Part shown: positions 1 through 7,869 of the stretch, piece after piece
How the letters are laid out: the number at the start of each line of letters is the position of its first letter
Numbering within the stretch: the stretch's first letter is position 1
NCBI RefSeq assembly: GCF_023715485.1
Contig: NZ_JAMBOF010000002.1
Coordinates: 310,001 to 374,000, forward strand
Direction of reading: 5' to 3'
Length of the DNA stretch: 64,000 nucleotides
Source of the DNA: Mesobacillus subterraneus
GTDB taxonomy: Bacteria; Bacillota; Bacilli; Bacillales; Cytobacillaceae
Made by a program: the position numbers and the translations under genes
The notes under the pieces: model-generated
Database searches by the model: none
Seen by the model: only the letters and a program-made list of their open reading frames with translations
What the model was told of the DNA's origin: nothing

Positions 1-109
1 GAGGTAATGCATTTGAAGTGGCAAAAGCATTAACAAGAGGAAAGAATGCCTGAAAAGTCATGAGGATTAATGCGAAAACCATGAGTTTTCTGTAGAAAAA
101 AACTTTCAT
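1..109 (-). CDS. Secreted protein, N-terminal fragment (runs off the window)
   Basis: Only the first 36 codons are present; the gene continues beyond the left edge. The ATG at 107-109 follows a GGTGGGA Shine-Dalgarno. The translated start (MKVFFYRKL, then a long hydrophobic run ending VNAFA) has the positive n-region, hydrophobic core and small-residue ending of a Sec signal peptide, so the product is probably exported. The gene sits behind a c-di-GMP riboswitch (see 141-284), so its expression probably follows the motile/sessile switch. The mature protein is not visible and no family can be assigned. Confidence 0.75.
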   Translation of the reverse strand, partial: MKVFFYRKLMVFALILMTFQAFFPLVNAFATSNALP

Positions 110-140
110 TCAATAGTCCCACCTTTTGGACAGACTCCAA

Positions 141-284
141 ATAAAAAAGAACCTCAAACAAGGTTCATAGGTAAAAAGACTATGAATCCCTGCGGCAACC
201 GGCTACCATCCGCATTCCCCTTAAACTTTGCGGTACAGGCCCTTGGCTTTGCGTCCTATAGTTTCCTACAGTTTGCCTTTTTCA
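141..284 (-). promoter_or_regulatory. Cyclic-di-GMP-I (GEMM) riboswitch with terminator/antiterminator
   Basis: Read on the minus strand, 280 to 190 carries the class-I aptamer landmarks: GGCAAAC near the 5' side, a GAAA loop, the conserved GGACGCAAAGCC block (about 243-257), and a GGTAGCCGGTTGCC closing side (about 194-207). Downstream, TTCATAG (180-186) can pair with CTATGAA (164-170). The overlapping GAACCT (161-166) can instead pair with AGGTTC (149-154) to form a terminator followed by six U. The two stems share bases 164-166, so they exclude each other: a transcription-control platform. A -10 box TATAAT lies at 311-316. Whether ligand turns expression on or off cannot be decided by eye. 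Confidence 0.88.
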
Positions 285-404
285 CTTTGGATTACTGTGT
301 TTTTTAGTCTATTATAACCATAGGACGAACTATATTACATAGTCCAAAAGTATTATTTACTTACTTTTTTACCCTATTACAAATACTTTTTGCCGGGTAA
401 GAAA

Positions 405-438
405 TAAAAAAGATTCCGACAAAACATCGAAATCTTTT
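405..438 (-). terminator. Intrinsic terminator of the flagellin-glycosylation operon
   Basis: The minus strand reads AAAAGATTTCGA, loop, TCGGAATCTTTT then a U-rich tract. The arms are 427-438 and 406-419 with one mismatched position. It lies just beyond the stop codon of the glycosyltransferase gene at 470. Confidence 0.8.
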
Positions 439-469
439 AGGTACAACTTATTATAAAAGTATGAACTTT

Positions 470-2089
470 TTATTCCAAAACAAAGCCATCTAGAGTTGAA
501 TAAACATAATCCATCATTATTTTTATTCTTATACTATAAGTGTGATTGGCTTTAACTGTTTTAAATCCTCTCATGATAATTTCTTCTCTGGCACTCTCAT
601 TTATCATATAATATTCTACTATTTCCATTAAATCTTTTAAATCTCGATAAACTACTAGGTCGCGTCCATTCTTAAATAGCCGGTTTATATCTTTTTTATC
701 ATTTGTTACAAGAAAGCCTTTGGATCCAAGGACATCAAAAACCCTCATTGGCAAGCCAGTTTCAACAAAAGCCCTCGTAATATTCAAATTAATTTTTGAT
801 AATCTAAAAATTTTTGGCATTTCATTAAAATGCTCAGCATATCCCATATAATGCAATTTCCGGTTGGATTCTGTTTCAGCAATCCATTCCTCATCTCCAT
901 AGACATTCATCCTATACTTATAAGAAATTTCGGTAACTATGTCTCTCCGCTCAATGAATGAATGGTGTCTGCCCAATAAAAAAGCAAGCTTATCTTTTCT
1001 GGACAGCAATGGATGGTTTCTATTATCTATCGGATATCCTGATTCTGCCTCAATTTCATTTACAATAGCTTCATCGATTATGTTTTTGAGCACAAAAGTG
1101 TCACTAAACGATTGCTGGCTCAATAAATCATCCACACGATTTTGTAAGGTTAATGATAGCTGCTTTTGAATACAGGATTTATATTCATTTTTTGCACCAT
1201 TGCTTCCTACAAAAGATATCTCACTCGTATAGTTTTCATAATCCTTTTCGGATAATTCGAGATTCTCAAGCCTCTTTATATTAGCTGCAACAGGTAAATA
1301 ATATATTTTTTTTATACCCTTCATTTTCAAGTCCGATACAATTGCTTCATCGTAAACAAAGAATATGCTATATGTATTTGTCAGGTTTTTTAAATCATAC
1401 AAAGAATAGGCAGGTGTATCAACAGTCCAAGAAATATAGGGGATTTTTAAGCTTTCACTGATTAGAGCCATTACTTCACTAAAATTAATAGTGAATAAAA
1501 AAGCAGGATTCATCTTTGCAATTTTTCTTATTAAAGTATCTTTGTGCTCCCAAGCTAAAATTTTGGTTGAATACCCTAAATCAATGAACGCCTCTTCACA
1601 ATCGTTTAAAATTGTTGGGTGTTCCATCATGCAAATAATGTTTTCTCTTTTGTTATTTTTAAAGAAAAACTTTAGGACACTATTATAAAAATGTGGATTA
1701 CACTGAAACAAAGTATCATTGACAAAAACCTGAATCCTTCTTTTGTCTAAATTCAACTCTTTGTATTCATCACCAAATAACAATTGAGTACACGTTGTTA
1801 TCTCTGAAGCTGCTAGCGCTGGATGACTTTGAATAATATTATAAAATTCCAGGTCATACTCAATCACAACAATCTGTTTGGATGTTTGTTCTTTTATGTT
1901 AAGAAGTTCATATCCCAGCCCTAAACCCAACATGACAATAAGGTCTGTATCTTCATTTATTGAAACCTCTTTAACTGACCTCTCAGGATGGTACTTTGAA
2001 TACAAATACTTCCACTCATTATTTATTTTATATTGACATGTAAAACTCCCGTTTCTTGCTTTTTCTAATCGTATCATTTTTTCAGCCAT
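470..2089 (-). CDS. Maf-like N-terminus fused to CgeB-type glycosyltransferase (probable flagellin glycosylation)
   Basis: About 539 aa. The first ~100 residues resemble the N-terminus of the two neighbouring Maf proteins (YLYSKYHP, then a GLGLGYEL loop). The middle has a DUF3880-like stretch (IPYISWTVDTPAYSLYDL) and the last ~130 residues match the CgeB/Glyco_trans_1_2 type (ETGLPMRVFDVLGSKGFLV, FKNGRDLVVY). The likely role is transfer of a nucleotide-activated sugar to flagellin in the cytoplasm, from its place at the end of the operon after hag. The start at 2089 is chosen because GGAGTG precedes that ATG; an in-frame start 39 codons earlier lies inside the upstream gene. The start overlaps the previous stop by 8 bases (translational coupling). 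Sugar donor and true acceptor are unknown. Confidence 0.75.
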   Translation of the reverse strand: MAEKMIRLEKARNGSFTCQYKINNEWKYLYSKYHPERSVKEVSINEDTDLIVMLGLGLGYELLNIKEQTSKQIVVIEYDLEFYNIIQSHPALAASEITTCTQLLFGDEYKELNLDKRRIQVFVNDTLFQCNPHFYNSVLKFFFKNNKRENIICMMEHPTILNDCEEAFIDLGYSTKILAWEHKDTLIRKIAKMNPAFLFTINFSEVMALISESLKIPYISWTVDTPAYSLYDLKNLTNTYSIFFVYDEAIVSDLKMKGIKKIYYLPVAANIKRLENLELSEKDYENYTSEISFVGSNGAKNEYKSCIQKQLSLTLQNRVDDLLSQQSFSDTFVLKNIIDEAIVNEIEAESGYPIDNRNHPLLSRKDKLAFLLGRHHSFIERRDIVTEISYKYRMNVYGDEEWIAETESNRKLHYMGYAEHFNEMPKIFRLSKINLNITRAFVETGLPMRVFDVLGSKGFLVTNDKKDINRLFKNGRDLVVYRDLKDLMEIVEYYMINESAREEIIMRGFKTVKANHTYSIRIKIMMDYVYSTLDGFVLE

Positions 2090-3362
2090 TATTAACACTC
2101 CGAATTGATGCCGAGTTGACAGCAATGAACTCACTAAAAGGAATATGGTTCCACCCTTTAATAAAAGCTCCACCTTCTGTACAATTGAAGAATTCAACTT
2201 TTTCATGCTTATTTACGTAATTGCTAAACCATTTTAAATAGATAAACAGATTTCTTGATGTCCAAATATGTTCACTATTAAAATAATCCATTACGTGTAT
2301 CAAATTAGTTGTATGTTTTACTTTATTATACGCATGAGTGTTAGCTGCATGAGTTTCATTATTAGAAAACGCAAGATCCTGCCCGACCAATGCAACCTTT
2401 GTTATTCCTAATTTTACTATTAAATCAAGAAGACACGTGGCTACTGAACCACCTGTTTCAATTAACGGTATTTTGTTTTTTATTGCCTGATTTTCAGATT
2501 CTGCATATCCTCTTTGAAAAACTATATACCTTGGACCCTGATAGTTCTTAATCGCATTATGATTTGCGGTACTAAGATAAAATAATGGTACTTGTAAGTT
2601 GGTCAATTCGGAAAACTGCTCCATTACCAGGTCTTTCGGGTCTGAAATCATGATGAAATCCGGCATTATTCCATATTTAATTAGAGGCTTTAATGCTGTC
2701 CCAACGCAACCTACAAGCATTCCCTTTAGGCTAGCCTCTTTTAATAAAGGCAATTGCTTTGTTAAGGACGGGCCAGCAGAAACTAAAACTGCAGGCTGGT
2801 CACTATACATCCCTATCAACGATTTAATATTATGGTCATTCAATTGTAAATTCGAGTGATAGTTTTCAGCGAGAGACCCTGCCTGCTCATTAATAGTCCG
2901 TTTTTTTACTAAATATGAATCTAGTATATGTTTAATTTCTTCCTGTTCAATTAAAATTAGTGAAGGCTTATAGATCAATAGATTACCCTGTATTCTATCA
3001 ATTACCTCAGCTAATTGTTTCAGGAGGAAAGAACTCTCCATCTCATAATAAAAAGTTATATTTTTATTTTGTATAATTTGGGACAATATCTCATTTTCGA
3101 ATAACCATTTCATATATGCATAGTTAAATTCAAAAACATGAATATGCAAACTGGGATATTTTTCAAACAGTGAATGAAGGTGATAACCCATCCCAACTCC
3201 TATAATCACTAATTCTTTTTCAGAAGAATCCAATTCAAGTCCTTCGACCCAAATGCTTGCTTCCTTAATTGGATCATATTTGCTATGGATGTAATATTTT
3301 TGCTTGTCCTTCACCACTAATACAGTTGGTGCAGTGCGGGTTTTTTGGATTTCCCATTCCAT
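2082..3362 (-). CDS. Maf (motility-associated factor) DUF115 glycosyltransferase-like protein
   Basis: 426 aa. It has the Maf layout: an N-terminal domain with YIHSKYDP and a GVGMGYHL Rossmann-type loop, then the MptE-like DUF115 core with VLVSAGPSLTKQLPLL near residues 193-208, the Asp motif around FIMISDPKD, and TGGSVATC / LVGQDLAFSNNETHA. In other bacteria Maf proteins attach nonulosonic acids or related sugars to flagellin Ser/Thr. The start abuts the stop of the 120-aa gene upstream and the end overlaps the next gene, so it is one transcription unit. At 426 aa it is shorter than the 592-aa Maf upstream, which has an additional C-terminal helical tail. No nonulosonate biosynthesis genes are visible in this window. 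Confidence 0.85.
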   Translation of the reverse strand: MEWEIQKTRTAPTVLVVKDKQKYYIHSKYDPIKEASIWVEGLELDSSEKELVIIGVGMGYHLHSLFEKYPSLHIHVFEFNYAYMKWLFENEILSQIIQNKNITFYYEMESSFLLKQLAEVIDRIQGNLLIYKPSLILIEQEEIKHILDSYLVKKRTINEQAGSLAENYHSNLQLNDHNIKSLIGMYSDQPAVLVSAGPSLTKQLPLLKEASLKGMLVGCVGTALKPLIKYGIMPDFIMISDPKDLVMEQFSELTNLQVPLFYLSTANHNAIKNYQGPRYIVFQRGYAESENQAIKNKIPLIETGGSVATCLLDLIVKLGITKVALVGQDLAFSNNETHAANTHAYNKVKHTTNLIHVMDYFNSEHIWTSRNLFIYLKWFSNYVNKHEKVEFFNCTEGGAFIKGWNHIPFSEFIAVNSASIRSVNNG

Positions 3363-3725
3363 TTATGCATTTGCCCTTGAATTATTTACACTATTGATCC
3401 AGTCTTGAATTTTAGGATGGAACTCATATTCAAATAAATCTGCTATTAACACTTGATCATTAACAGATAAGCCATCCTCTACTTCTCTTAAATGTTCATT
3501 AATTTCCTGAGTATCAACATTTAAAGAGTATCCTAAATTTTTAATTCCGACTACGGCTTGTGTAGACCAATCAATCGCTTCAATAAATTCTTTGATATGA
3601 TGGAATGCTTCACTTTCATTATCTTTTCTTAATTGATCTGCAACTAATAGACATGTATCAGCAATTTTAGGTAAGAATTCCTGTAAGCTGTCCAGAGTTT
3701 CTTGAATGAGTTGTTGATTTGACAT
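3363..3725 (-). CDS. Small helical protein inside the Maf operon, function unknown
   Basis: 120 aa, acidic and predicted largely alpha-helical, with no signal peptide or membrane segment. The ATG follows a GAGGTTATCA Shine-Dalgarno region. The sequence contains no catalytic motif I recognise; it has amphipathic stretches (SLQEFLPKIADTCLLVADQL, HIKEFIEAIDWSTQAVVGI). It sits between two maf genes, 16 bp after the first and directly abutting the second, so it is co-translated with the glycosylation enzymes. An accessory or chaperone-like role for Maf or flagellin is inference only. A match to a DUF family of small helical proteins found in Bacillaceae flagellar loci is possible but unverified. 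Confidence 0.8.
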   Translation of the reverse strand: MSNQQLIQETLDSLQEFLPKIADTCLLVADQLRKDNESEAFHHIKEFIEAIDWSTQAVVGIKNLGYSLNVDTQEINEHLREVEDGLSVNDQVLIADLFEYEFHPKIQDWINSVNNSRANA

Positions 3726-3741
3726 ATTGATAACCTCATTT

Positions 3742-5505
3742 TTATAGATTTTGTTCTATTCTTCCATTTAACTCCCTAATCCATGTTATTCCTTGCTCGG
3801 CAGCACCTTTAATCCCTTTGTATAAGAGCAAAGATTTTTCATATATCCTTCTATTGGTTTCTTCTTCAGTCTCATTTAATTCTTCTAAAAAGCTGTGCTG
3901 TACCTTGAACATGACCGGCCTCAAGATATAATATATAAACTCATTCTCTAAAAGAATTTTTAATTTATCCTCTGCCTTCTCTAGTTCTTTGTTAAATTTC
4001 TTATTAAACATATAATTATTTCGTTTTACACCATTTAATATGTCAATAGACTTGTCTGCTAACTTTATTACTTCTTCATATTTCTCTAAAAGCGTGATAA
4101 TTTCTTTGTGGAATTTCTTACAATCCCCCATTTTCTTTGCAGGGATTAAAGCACCAATTTCCTTACTACAGTCGTTGCTGCAAAATGTTTCAATAAATTC
4201 ATTAAAAGGCATTTGGCTAAAGCCTTCCATTTTAATGCCGCCTTCTGTAGAATTAATAATTTTCCGTGCAAGATCCGTTTCCCGAATCTTGGCAAGGTGA
4301 TTCTCAAAGCTATTCTTCATGCCGAGGAAAACATAATCAGTTAAGACCTCTTCACCATAGTACCCTTCAACTCGAAACATTTTCCTTTGATTTTCTTTTG
4401 CTTTATCTATAATGGAAAAACCCTGGTTGCCTTCTGCATGGGTTTGATTATTCGTATATGCAAGGTCTTGTCCAATCAAACAAATGGGTCCACTTGTCAG
4501 CTGGTAAGCAATATCAAGACTGAAATTAGCAACTGAATGTCCAGTCTGTACTAAACCAACTTCTTGAGATAACAATTTATTTGTCCATTTATTGATTAAA
4601 GTATGATCACTAATATTGAATATTATATGTTTGCCTTTATGCCCTTTAGGAATACCTTTATGAACAATCAATGGGTAAACTAGTGGGATACTATCAATTT
4701 GAAGGTTTTTAAAATGGTTATAATTTGGTATTCCTCCATCAACCGATACTACTAGGTCAGGCTCAATGTTTTCTCTTAGCAAGGAATTAATAGTGGAGCC
4801 GGCACATATAATAAGAGCCTTATTCTTTAACCCTTTAAGCAAAGGAAGCTGTTTTGTCAATGATGGCCCACCTGATGCTACTATTACTGGGCAAGTTAGC
4901 TTACCAGTCAAATTCGAAAAATTATGGGCATGAAATGCCTCATACAAATTTGATATATAATTTTCTTGCCATTGTTCTGAAAATAGATGCCTTGTATTAT
5001 TGTTTATTATTTCCATCATCAATTGTTCTTTGGCAGTTTCTAATACTAGTTTATAAAATTCAGGGTATAGCTTGGGATAGTTAGGAGTATTTATAAATGT
5101 AAATCTCCCCATGTATTCGCTAAAAAAAGAATTTAGCTGATATTTGAGATTGTTTAAGTCCTCACCAACACATATTTGTACATTTTTATCCTTAAGTATT
5201 TGAGCATTGTCCATGTACTGTAATGAAGTTTTTAACAGTTCATGGTTAGGTTCAATAATCAGCAAACTGTCTGTGTCACTGAATTTAGTTAGTAGCTCAT
5301 GTGATATATAACCTAAACCGAACCCAAACAGTATATGAAGATGATTTTTTTTATAAGATGATTCAACAATTTTCTTCGCTTCATCGAGTGGAGAATATTT
5401 ACTATGGATATACAAATTATTAACCTTTAAAGTTTGAACATGTTGACGCTTGCTCTCTTCCAATCTAATTAAGTATGCATTATTCTCTTTTTCATAGTTG
5501 TCCAT
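3742..5505 (-). CDS. Maf (motility-associated factor) DUF115 glycosyltransferase-like protein, long form
   Basis: 587-588 aa. The N-terminal module has YIHSKYSP and FGFGLGYISHE; the DUF115 core has PVIVASGGPSLTKQLPLL (about residues 205-222), VSVDGG, TGHSVANFSLDIA and LIGQDLAYTNNQTHAEG. A C-terminal region of ~130 residues is helical with Lys/Glu-rich repeats. It is the first gene after flagellin, separated only by the hag terminator, the standard site for a flagellin-modifying Maf. The start at 5505 is chosen because AAAAGG lies 9 bases before that ATG; the longer frame to 5535 would begin inside the hag terminator hairpin. Confidence 0.87.
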   Translation of the reverse strand: MDNYEKENNAYLIRLEESKRQHVQTLKVNNLYIHSKYSPLDEAKKIVESSYKKNHLHILFGFGLGYISHELLTKFSDTDSLLIIEPNHELLKTSLQYMDNAQILKDKNVQICVGEDLNNLKYQLNSFFSEYMGRFTFINTPNYPKLYPEFYKLVLETAKEQLMMEIINNNTRHLFSEQWQENYISNLYEAFHAHNFSNLTGKLTCPVIVASGGPSLTKQLPLLKGLKNKALIICAGSTINSLLRENIEPDLVVSVDGGIPNYNHFKNLQIDSIPLVYPLIVHKGIPKGHKGKHIIFNISDHTLINKWTNKLLSQEVGLVQTGHSVANFSLDIAYQLTSGPICLIGQDLAYTNNQTHAEGNQGFSIIDKAKENQRKMFRVEGYYGEEVLTDYVFLGMKNSFENHLAKIRETDLARKIINSTEGGIKMEGFSQMPFNEFIETFCSNDCSKEIGALIPAKKMGDCKKFHKEIITLLEKYEEVIKLADKSIDILNGVKRNNYMFNKKFNKELEKAEDKLKILLENEFIYYILRPVMFKVQHSFLEELNETEEETNRRIYEKSLLLYKGIKGAAEQGITWIRELNGRIEQNL

Positions 5506-5520
5506 ACAATTCATCCTTTT

Positions 5521-5549
5521 AAAAAAGGCAACCAAAAATTTGGCTGCCT
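5521..5549 (-). terminator. Terminator of hag
   Basis: On the minus strand GGCAGCCAAA, short loop, TTTGGTTGCC and then TTTTTT. It lies 29 bases after the flagellin stop and just before the Maf Shine-Dalgarno, so the glycosylation genes are probably transcribed by read-through of a very abundant message. Confidence 0.9.
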
Positions 5550-5577
5550 TTATTAATTATAAAATTCATTCTAACGA

Positions 5578-6393
5578 TTAACGAAGTAATTGTAAAACAC
5601 CTTGAGGCTGCTGGTTAGCTTGTGCTAACATCGCTTGAGCTGCTTGTGAAAGGATAGAGTTCTTAGTTTGAGACATCATTTCTTTTGCCATATCTACGTC
5701 ACGGATACGAGATTCAGCTGCAGTTAAGTTCTCTGCTCCAGTTTCAAGGTTGCTGATTGTGTGCTCTAGACGGTTCTGAACAGAACCAAGTTTAGAACGC
5801 ATAGTAGACACTGATTCAATTGCATTGTTAATGTTAGTAATAGCAGTATTAGCTGCACCGTTGCTTGAAACAGTAATTGCACCTAAAGATAATCCTAATG
5901 CAGTTGCGCTCATTGTAGTGATTGAAAGTGCAATCACTTGTCCGGAGTTAGCTCCTACTTGGAAATTATATGTTCCACTTGCTTGGATTAGCTTTTGTGT
6001 GTTGAACTCAGTTTCATCTGCGATACGTGTGATTTCGCTTTTTAGTTCTTTTAACTCATCAGAAATAGAAACACGGTCAGCAGTAACGTTTGTGTCGTTT
6101 GATGCTTGAACAGACAATTCTCTCATTCTTTGAAGAATTGCATGTGTTTCATTAAGTGCGCCTTCAGCAGTTTGGATCAATGAAATACCATCTTGAGCAT
6201 TTCTTGAAGCTTGCTCTAATCCACGAATTTGGCCACGCATTTTTTCAGAGATTGAAAGACCAGCTGCATCATCTCCAGCACGGTTGATACGAAGACCTGA
6301 AGAAAGCTTTTCCATTGATTTTCCTTGTGCGCCGTTAGCATTGTTCAATTGACGGTATGTGTTAAGAGCTGCAATATTGTGATTAATTCTCAT
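5578..6393 (-). CDS. hag: Flagellin
   Basis: 271 aa. The D0/D1 N-terminus (MRINHNIAALNT, LSSGLRINRAGDDAAGLSIS, RELSVQASNDT) and the C-terminus (AESRIRDVDMAKEMM, ILSQAAQAMLAQANQQPQ, VLQLLR) are both canonical. The central variable part (about residues 140-190) is very short and rich in Thr, Ser and Ala, so the subunit is close to the minimal size, similar to B. subtilis Hag. It is exported unfolded through the flagellar type III apparatus and polymerises into the filament. The Shine-Dalgarno is AAGGAGGA, seven or eight bases before the ATG. Its own sigma-D promoter and CsrA sites lie upstream; Maf genes downstream suggest it is glycosylated. Confidence 0.98.
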   Translation of the reverse strand: MRINHNIAALNTYRQLNNANGAQGKSMEKLSSGLRINRAGDDAAGLSISEKMRGQIRGLEQASRNAQDGISLIQTAEGALNETHAILQRMRELSVQASNDTNVTADRVSISDELKELKSEITRIADETEFNTQKLIQASGTYNFQVGANSGQVIALSITTMSATALGLSLGAITVSSNGAANTAITNINNAIESVSTMRSKLGSVQNRLEHTISNLETGAENLTAAESRIRDVDMAKEMMSQTKNSILSQAAQAMLAQANQQPQGVLQLLR

Positions 6394-6402
6394 TGCTTAA
6401 TT

Positions 6403-6490
6403 TCCTCCTTGAATTTGTTGTTCACGTCCTTGTGAACAAATAGTTTATTTGTCTGAGTCTATAAGGTCGGCCGCCCTTATTTTCTCTTAC
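6403..6490 (-). promoter_or_regulatory. hag 5' leader with two CsrA-type binding sites
   Basis: The leader contains a hairpin TTCAC-AAGGAC-GTGAA (6421-6436) presenting GGA in its loop, close to the known CsrA preference (ACARGGAUGU). A second GGA, CAAGGAGGA (6403-6411), is the hag Shine-Dalgarno itself. A separate ACAAATA/TATTTGT hairpin precedes them. B. subtilis hag mRNA has the same two-site arrangement, in which CsrA blocks ribosome binding until FliW removes it. Positions and bases are seen; binding is inferred. Confidence 0.8.
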
Positions 6491-6497
6491 AATAGTT

Positions 6498-6523
6498 TTA
6501 TCGACTTGATAAAAAGATATTTA
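6498..6523 (-). promoter_or_regulatory. Sigma-D promoter of hag
   Basis: On the minus strand TAAA (6520-6523), 14-base spacer, GTCGATAA (6498-6505), against the sigma-D consensus TAAA-N15-GCCGATAT. The start would fall near 6490, giving a leader of about 97 nt that includes both CsrA sites. Confidence 0.75.
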
Positions 6524-6545
6524 ATAGTTTTTAATATTTTTTTGT

Positions 6546-6770
6546 TTATTTTTCTTTGTTTTTTATAAACTGGATAATTGAAGATATATCTTTTGAGGCT
6601 TGTTCGTTTTCGCTTTGGATTTGATCAAAGATTTCTTTACGGAATACATCTACATTTTTGGGTGCCTTGATGCCTATTTTTACCTGATCGTTCTTAGATG
6701 CGATAATTGTGATTTCAATGTCGTCTCCAATTTTTATACTTTCGCCATTTTTTCTTGTTAGCACTAACAT
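6546..6770 (-). CDS. csrA: Translational regulator CsrA
   Basis: 74 aa, the usual size. It has the CsrA signature [20 protein letters not shown], then [18 protein letters not shown], which supplies the beta strands and the basic patch that binds GGA loops in RNA. In Bacillus it represses translation of hag mRNA and is antagonised allosterically by FliW. It starts 6 bases after the fliW stop, so the two are coupled. Its targets, two GGA sites, are visible in the adjacent hag leader. Confidence 0.97.
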   Translation of the reverse strand: MLVLTRKNGESIKIGDDIEITIIASKNDQVKIGIKAPKNVDVFRKEIFDQIQSENEQASKDISSIIQFIKNKEK

Positions 6771-6776
6771 ATTCGG

Positions 6777-7217
6777 TCACCCCTTCGCTTCTGGTTTTTC
6801 AAAGATTGGGTGTTTTGTGTTGAACTGTTCGTTATGCAAGATGACTTGTTTTGCTTTTTGATTTTTTGCATTTATAATCACTGGAGCTTGCAGATTTGCC
6901 GTAGTTTTATTAAAAGGGTCCTGAACAGTAAGTATTGAATAAACCAATACATCTTCCTCAGACTCCAACTCTAATTCCTCGATAACTTGATCTTCTAATT
7001 TAAAATCATAGTCTTTAAAGAAGTTAAACGGGCTTGTAAGAACAAATGCTAGCTCAGATGTAGTCACAGATTGTAGAACGGAGAAGGTATCATCATCTGA
7101 CAGAGGAAGTAAAATAAATTTCTTTTCCTCCAGGAAACCCGGTATTCCTTTTTCAAAGTTTAAAATCTCATTAGAGTTTATTTCTAGGCTTCCATGATAT
7201 TTAGTATCTATATTCAT
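6777..7217 (-). CDS. fliW: Flagellar assembly factor FliW
   Basis: 146 aa with typical FliW features: ILNFEKGIPGFLEEKKFILL near the N-terminus, LQSVTTSELAFVLTSPF, and YSILTVQDPFNKTTANLQAPVIIN. FliW binds cytoplasmic flagellin; when flagellin is secreted, released FliW sequesters CsrA and lets hag be translated. It is placed between yviE and csrA as in B. subtilis. The ATG is 16 bases beyond the yviE stop. Confidence 0.97.
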   Translation of the reverse strand: MNIDTKYHGSLEINSNEILNFEKGIPGFLEEKKFILLPLSDDDTFSVLQSVTTSELAFVLTSPFNFFKDYDFKLEDQVIEELELESEEDVLVYSILTVQDPFNKTTANLQAPVIINAKNQKAKQVILHNEQFNTKHPIFEKPEAKG

Positions 7218-7232
7218 TCTGAAATCATTCCT

Positions 7233-7823
7233 TTAAATAGATTGTTCGTAATTAATACCGACATGTCTTAGGTTTTCAAAATCTATTTTTAATGTAGGAT
7301 AATGCTTGAGCGAAACCTCCGCTTTTCCTGGAGTATAGTTGATAATTGGGTTATTAATTGCAGCTTCAATAATAGGCTTATTCACCTTCCAATTGATGTC
7401 CACTTTCCCTGGATCATACCCAATTTTCACTCCTCCTGCAGAGGGGATCCATCCAATGTTGAATTCGAGCATTGGTGACTCGCTGTTTCGCTTAGCCTGC
7501 GCGGCTATTGTATGTCCTCCGTTTTCAATCATCATCAGTTCATCCCCATCCTGCGATACGCGCGCGAGGCCTGAAAGCCAGTCCTGATATCCCCGTTGGG
7601 CAGCTTCTTCAATCCTGCGGGAGATATGTTTCAAGTCGACATCTTCTCTTGCTTTTGTCTGATCGATAGTCAACCTGGATGGTGTTCGGTTGATGTTAAG
7701 ATCGGCTTTGGGCTGTTGAATACTCAACTCTGATTTAGGCTGCTCAATTTCAAGCACAGATTTATAAGTATTGATTTCCGTTTGAGCAAAGGTGGATTCC
7801 AATCTAATTTGCGGAAGCTGCAT
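7233..7823 (-). CDS. yviE: YviE-type DUF6470 flagellar-locus protein
   Basis: 196 aa, cytoplasmic. The N-terminal third is built of short similar phrases (LEIEQPKSELSIQQPKADL, NINRTPSRLTIDQT), followed by an acidic/basic helix and a C-terminal beta-rich half (INWKVNKPIIEAAINNP, YTPGKAEVSLKHYP). It matches B. subtilis YviE in size and in its position between flgL and fliW. Molecular function is not known; location suggests a role in flagellar assembly or in the FliW/CsrA circuit. GAGGGAAGAAA precedes the ATG. Confidence 0.85.
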   Translation of the reverse strand: MQLPQIRLESTFAQTEINTYKSVLEIEQPKSELSIQQPKADLNINRTPSRLTIDQTKAREDVDLKHISRRIEEAAQRGYQDWLSGLARVSQDGDELMMIENGGHTIAAQAKRNSESPMLEFNIGWIPSAGGVKIGYDPGKVDINWKVNKPIIEAAINNPIINYTPGKAEVSLKHYPTLKIDFENLRHVGINYEQSI

Positions 7824-7838
7824 TTTCTTCCCTCCTAG

Positions 7839-7869
7839 AAAAAAAAGCTATTCCCAATGAGAATAGCTT
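7839..7869 (-). terminator. Intrinsic terminator between flgL and yviE
   Basis: On the minus strand AAGCTATTC, loop, GGGAATAGCTT then eight U. It overlaps the flgL stop codon, so only read-through or a separate promoter would supply yviE-fliW-csrA. Confidence 0.85.

Noticed and set aside
2090-2206. Upstream in-frame extension of the CgeB-like gene
   Set aside because: It lies inside the preceding maf gene; the ATG at 2089 has its own Shine-Dalgarno and the stop/start overlap is typical of coupling.
6464-6471. GCCGACCT as -10 of the hag sigma-D promoter
   Set aside because: No proper TAAA at 14-16 bases upstream; TAAA-N14-GTCGATAA at 6498-6523 fits better and keeps the CsrA hairpin in the leader.
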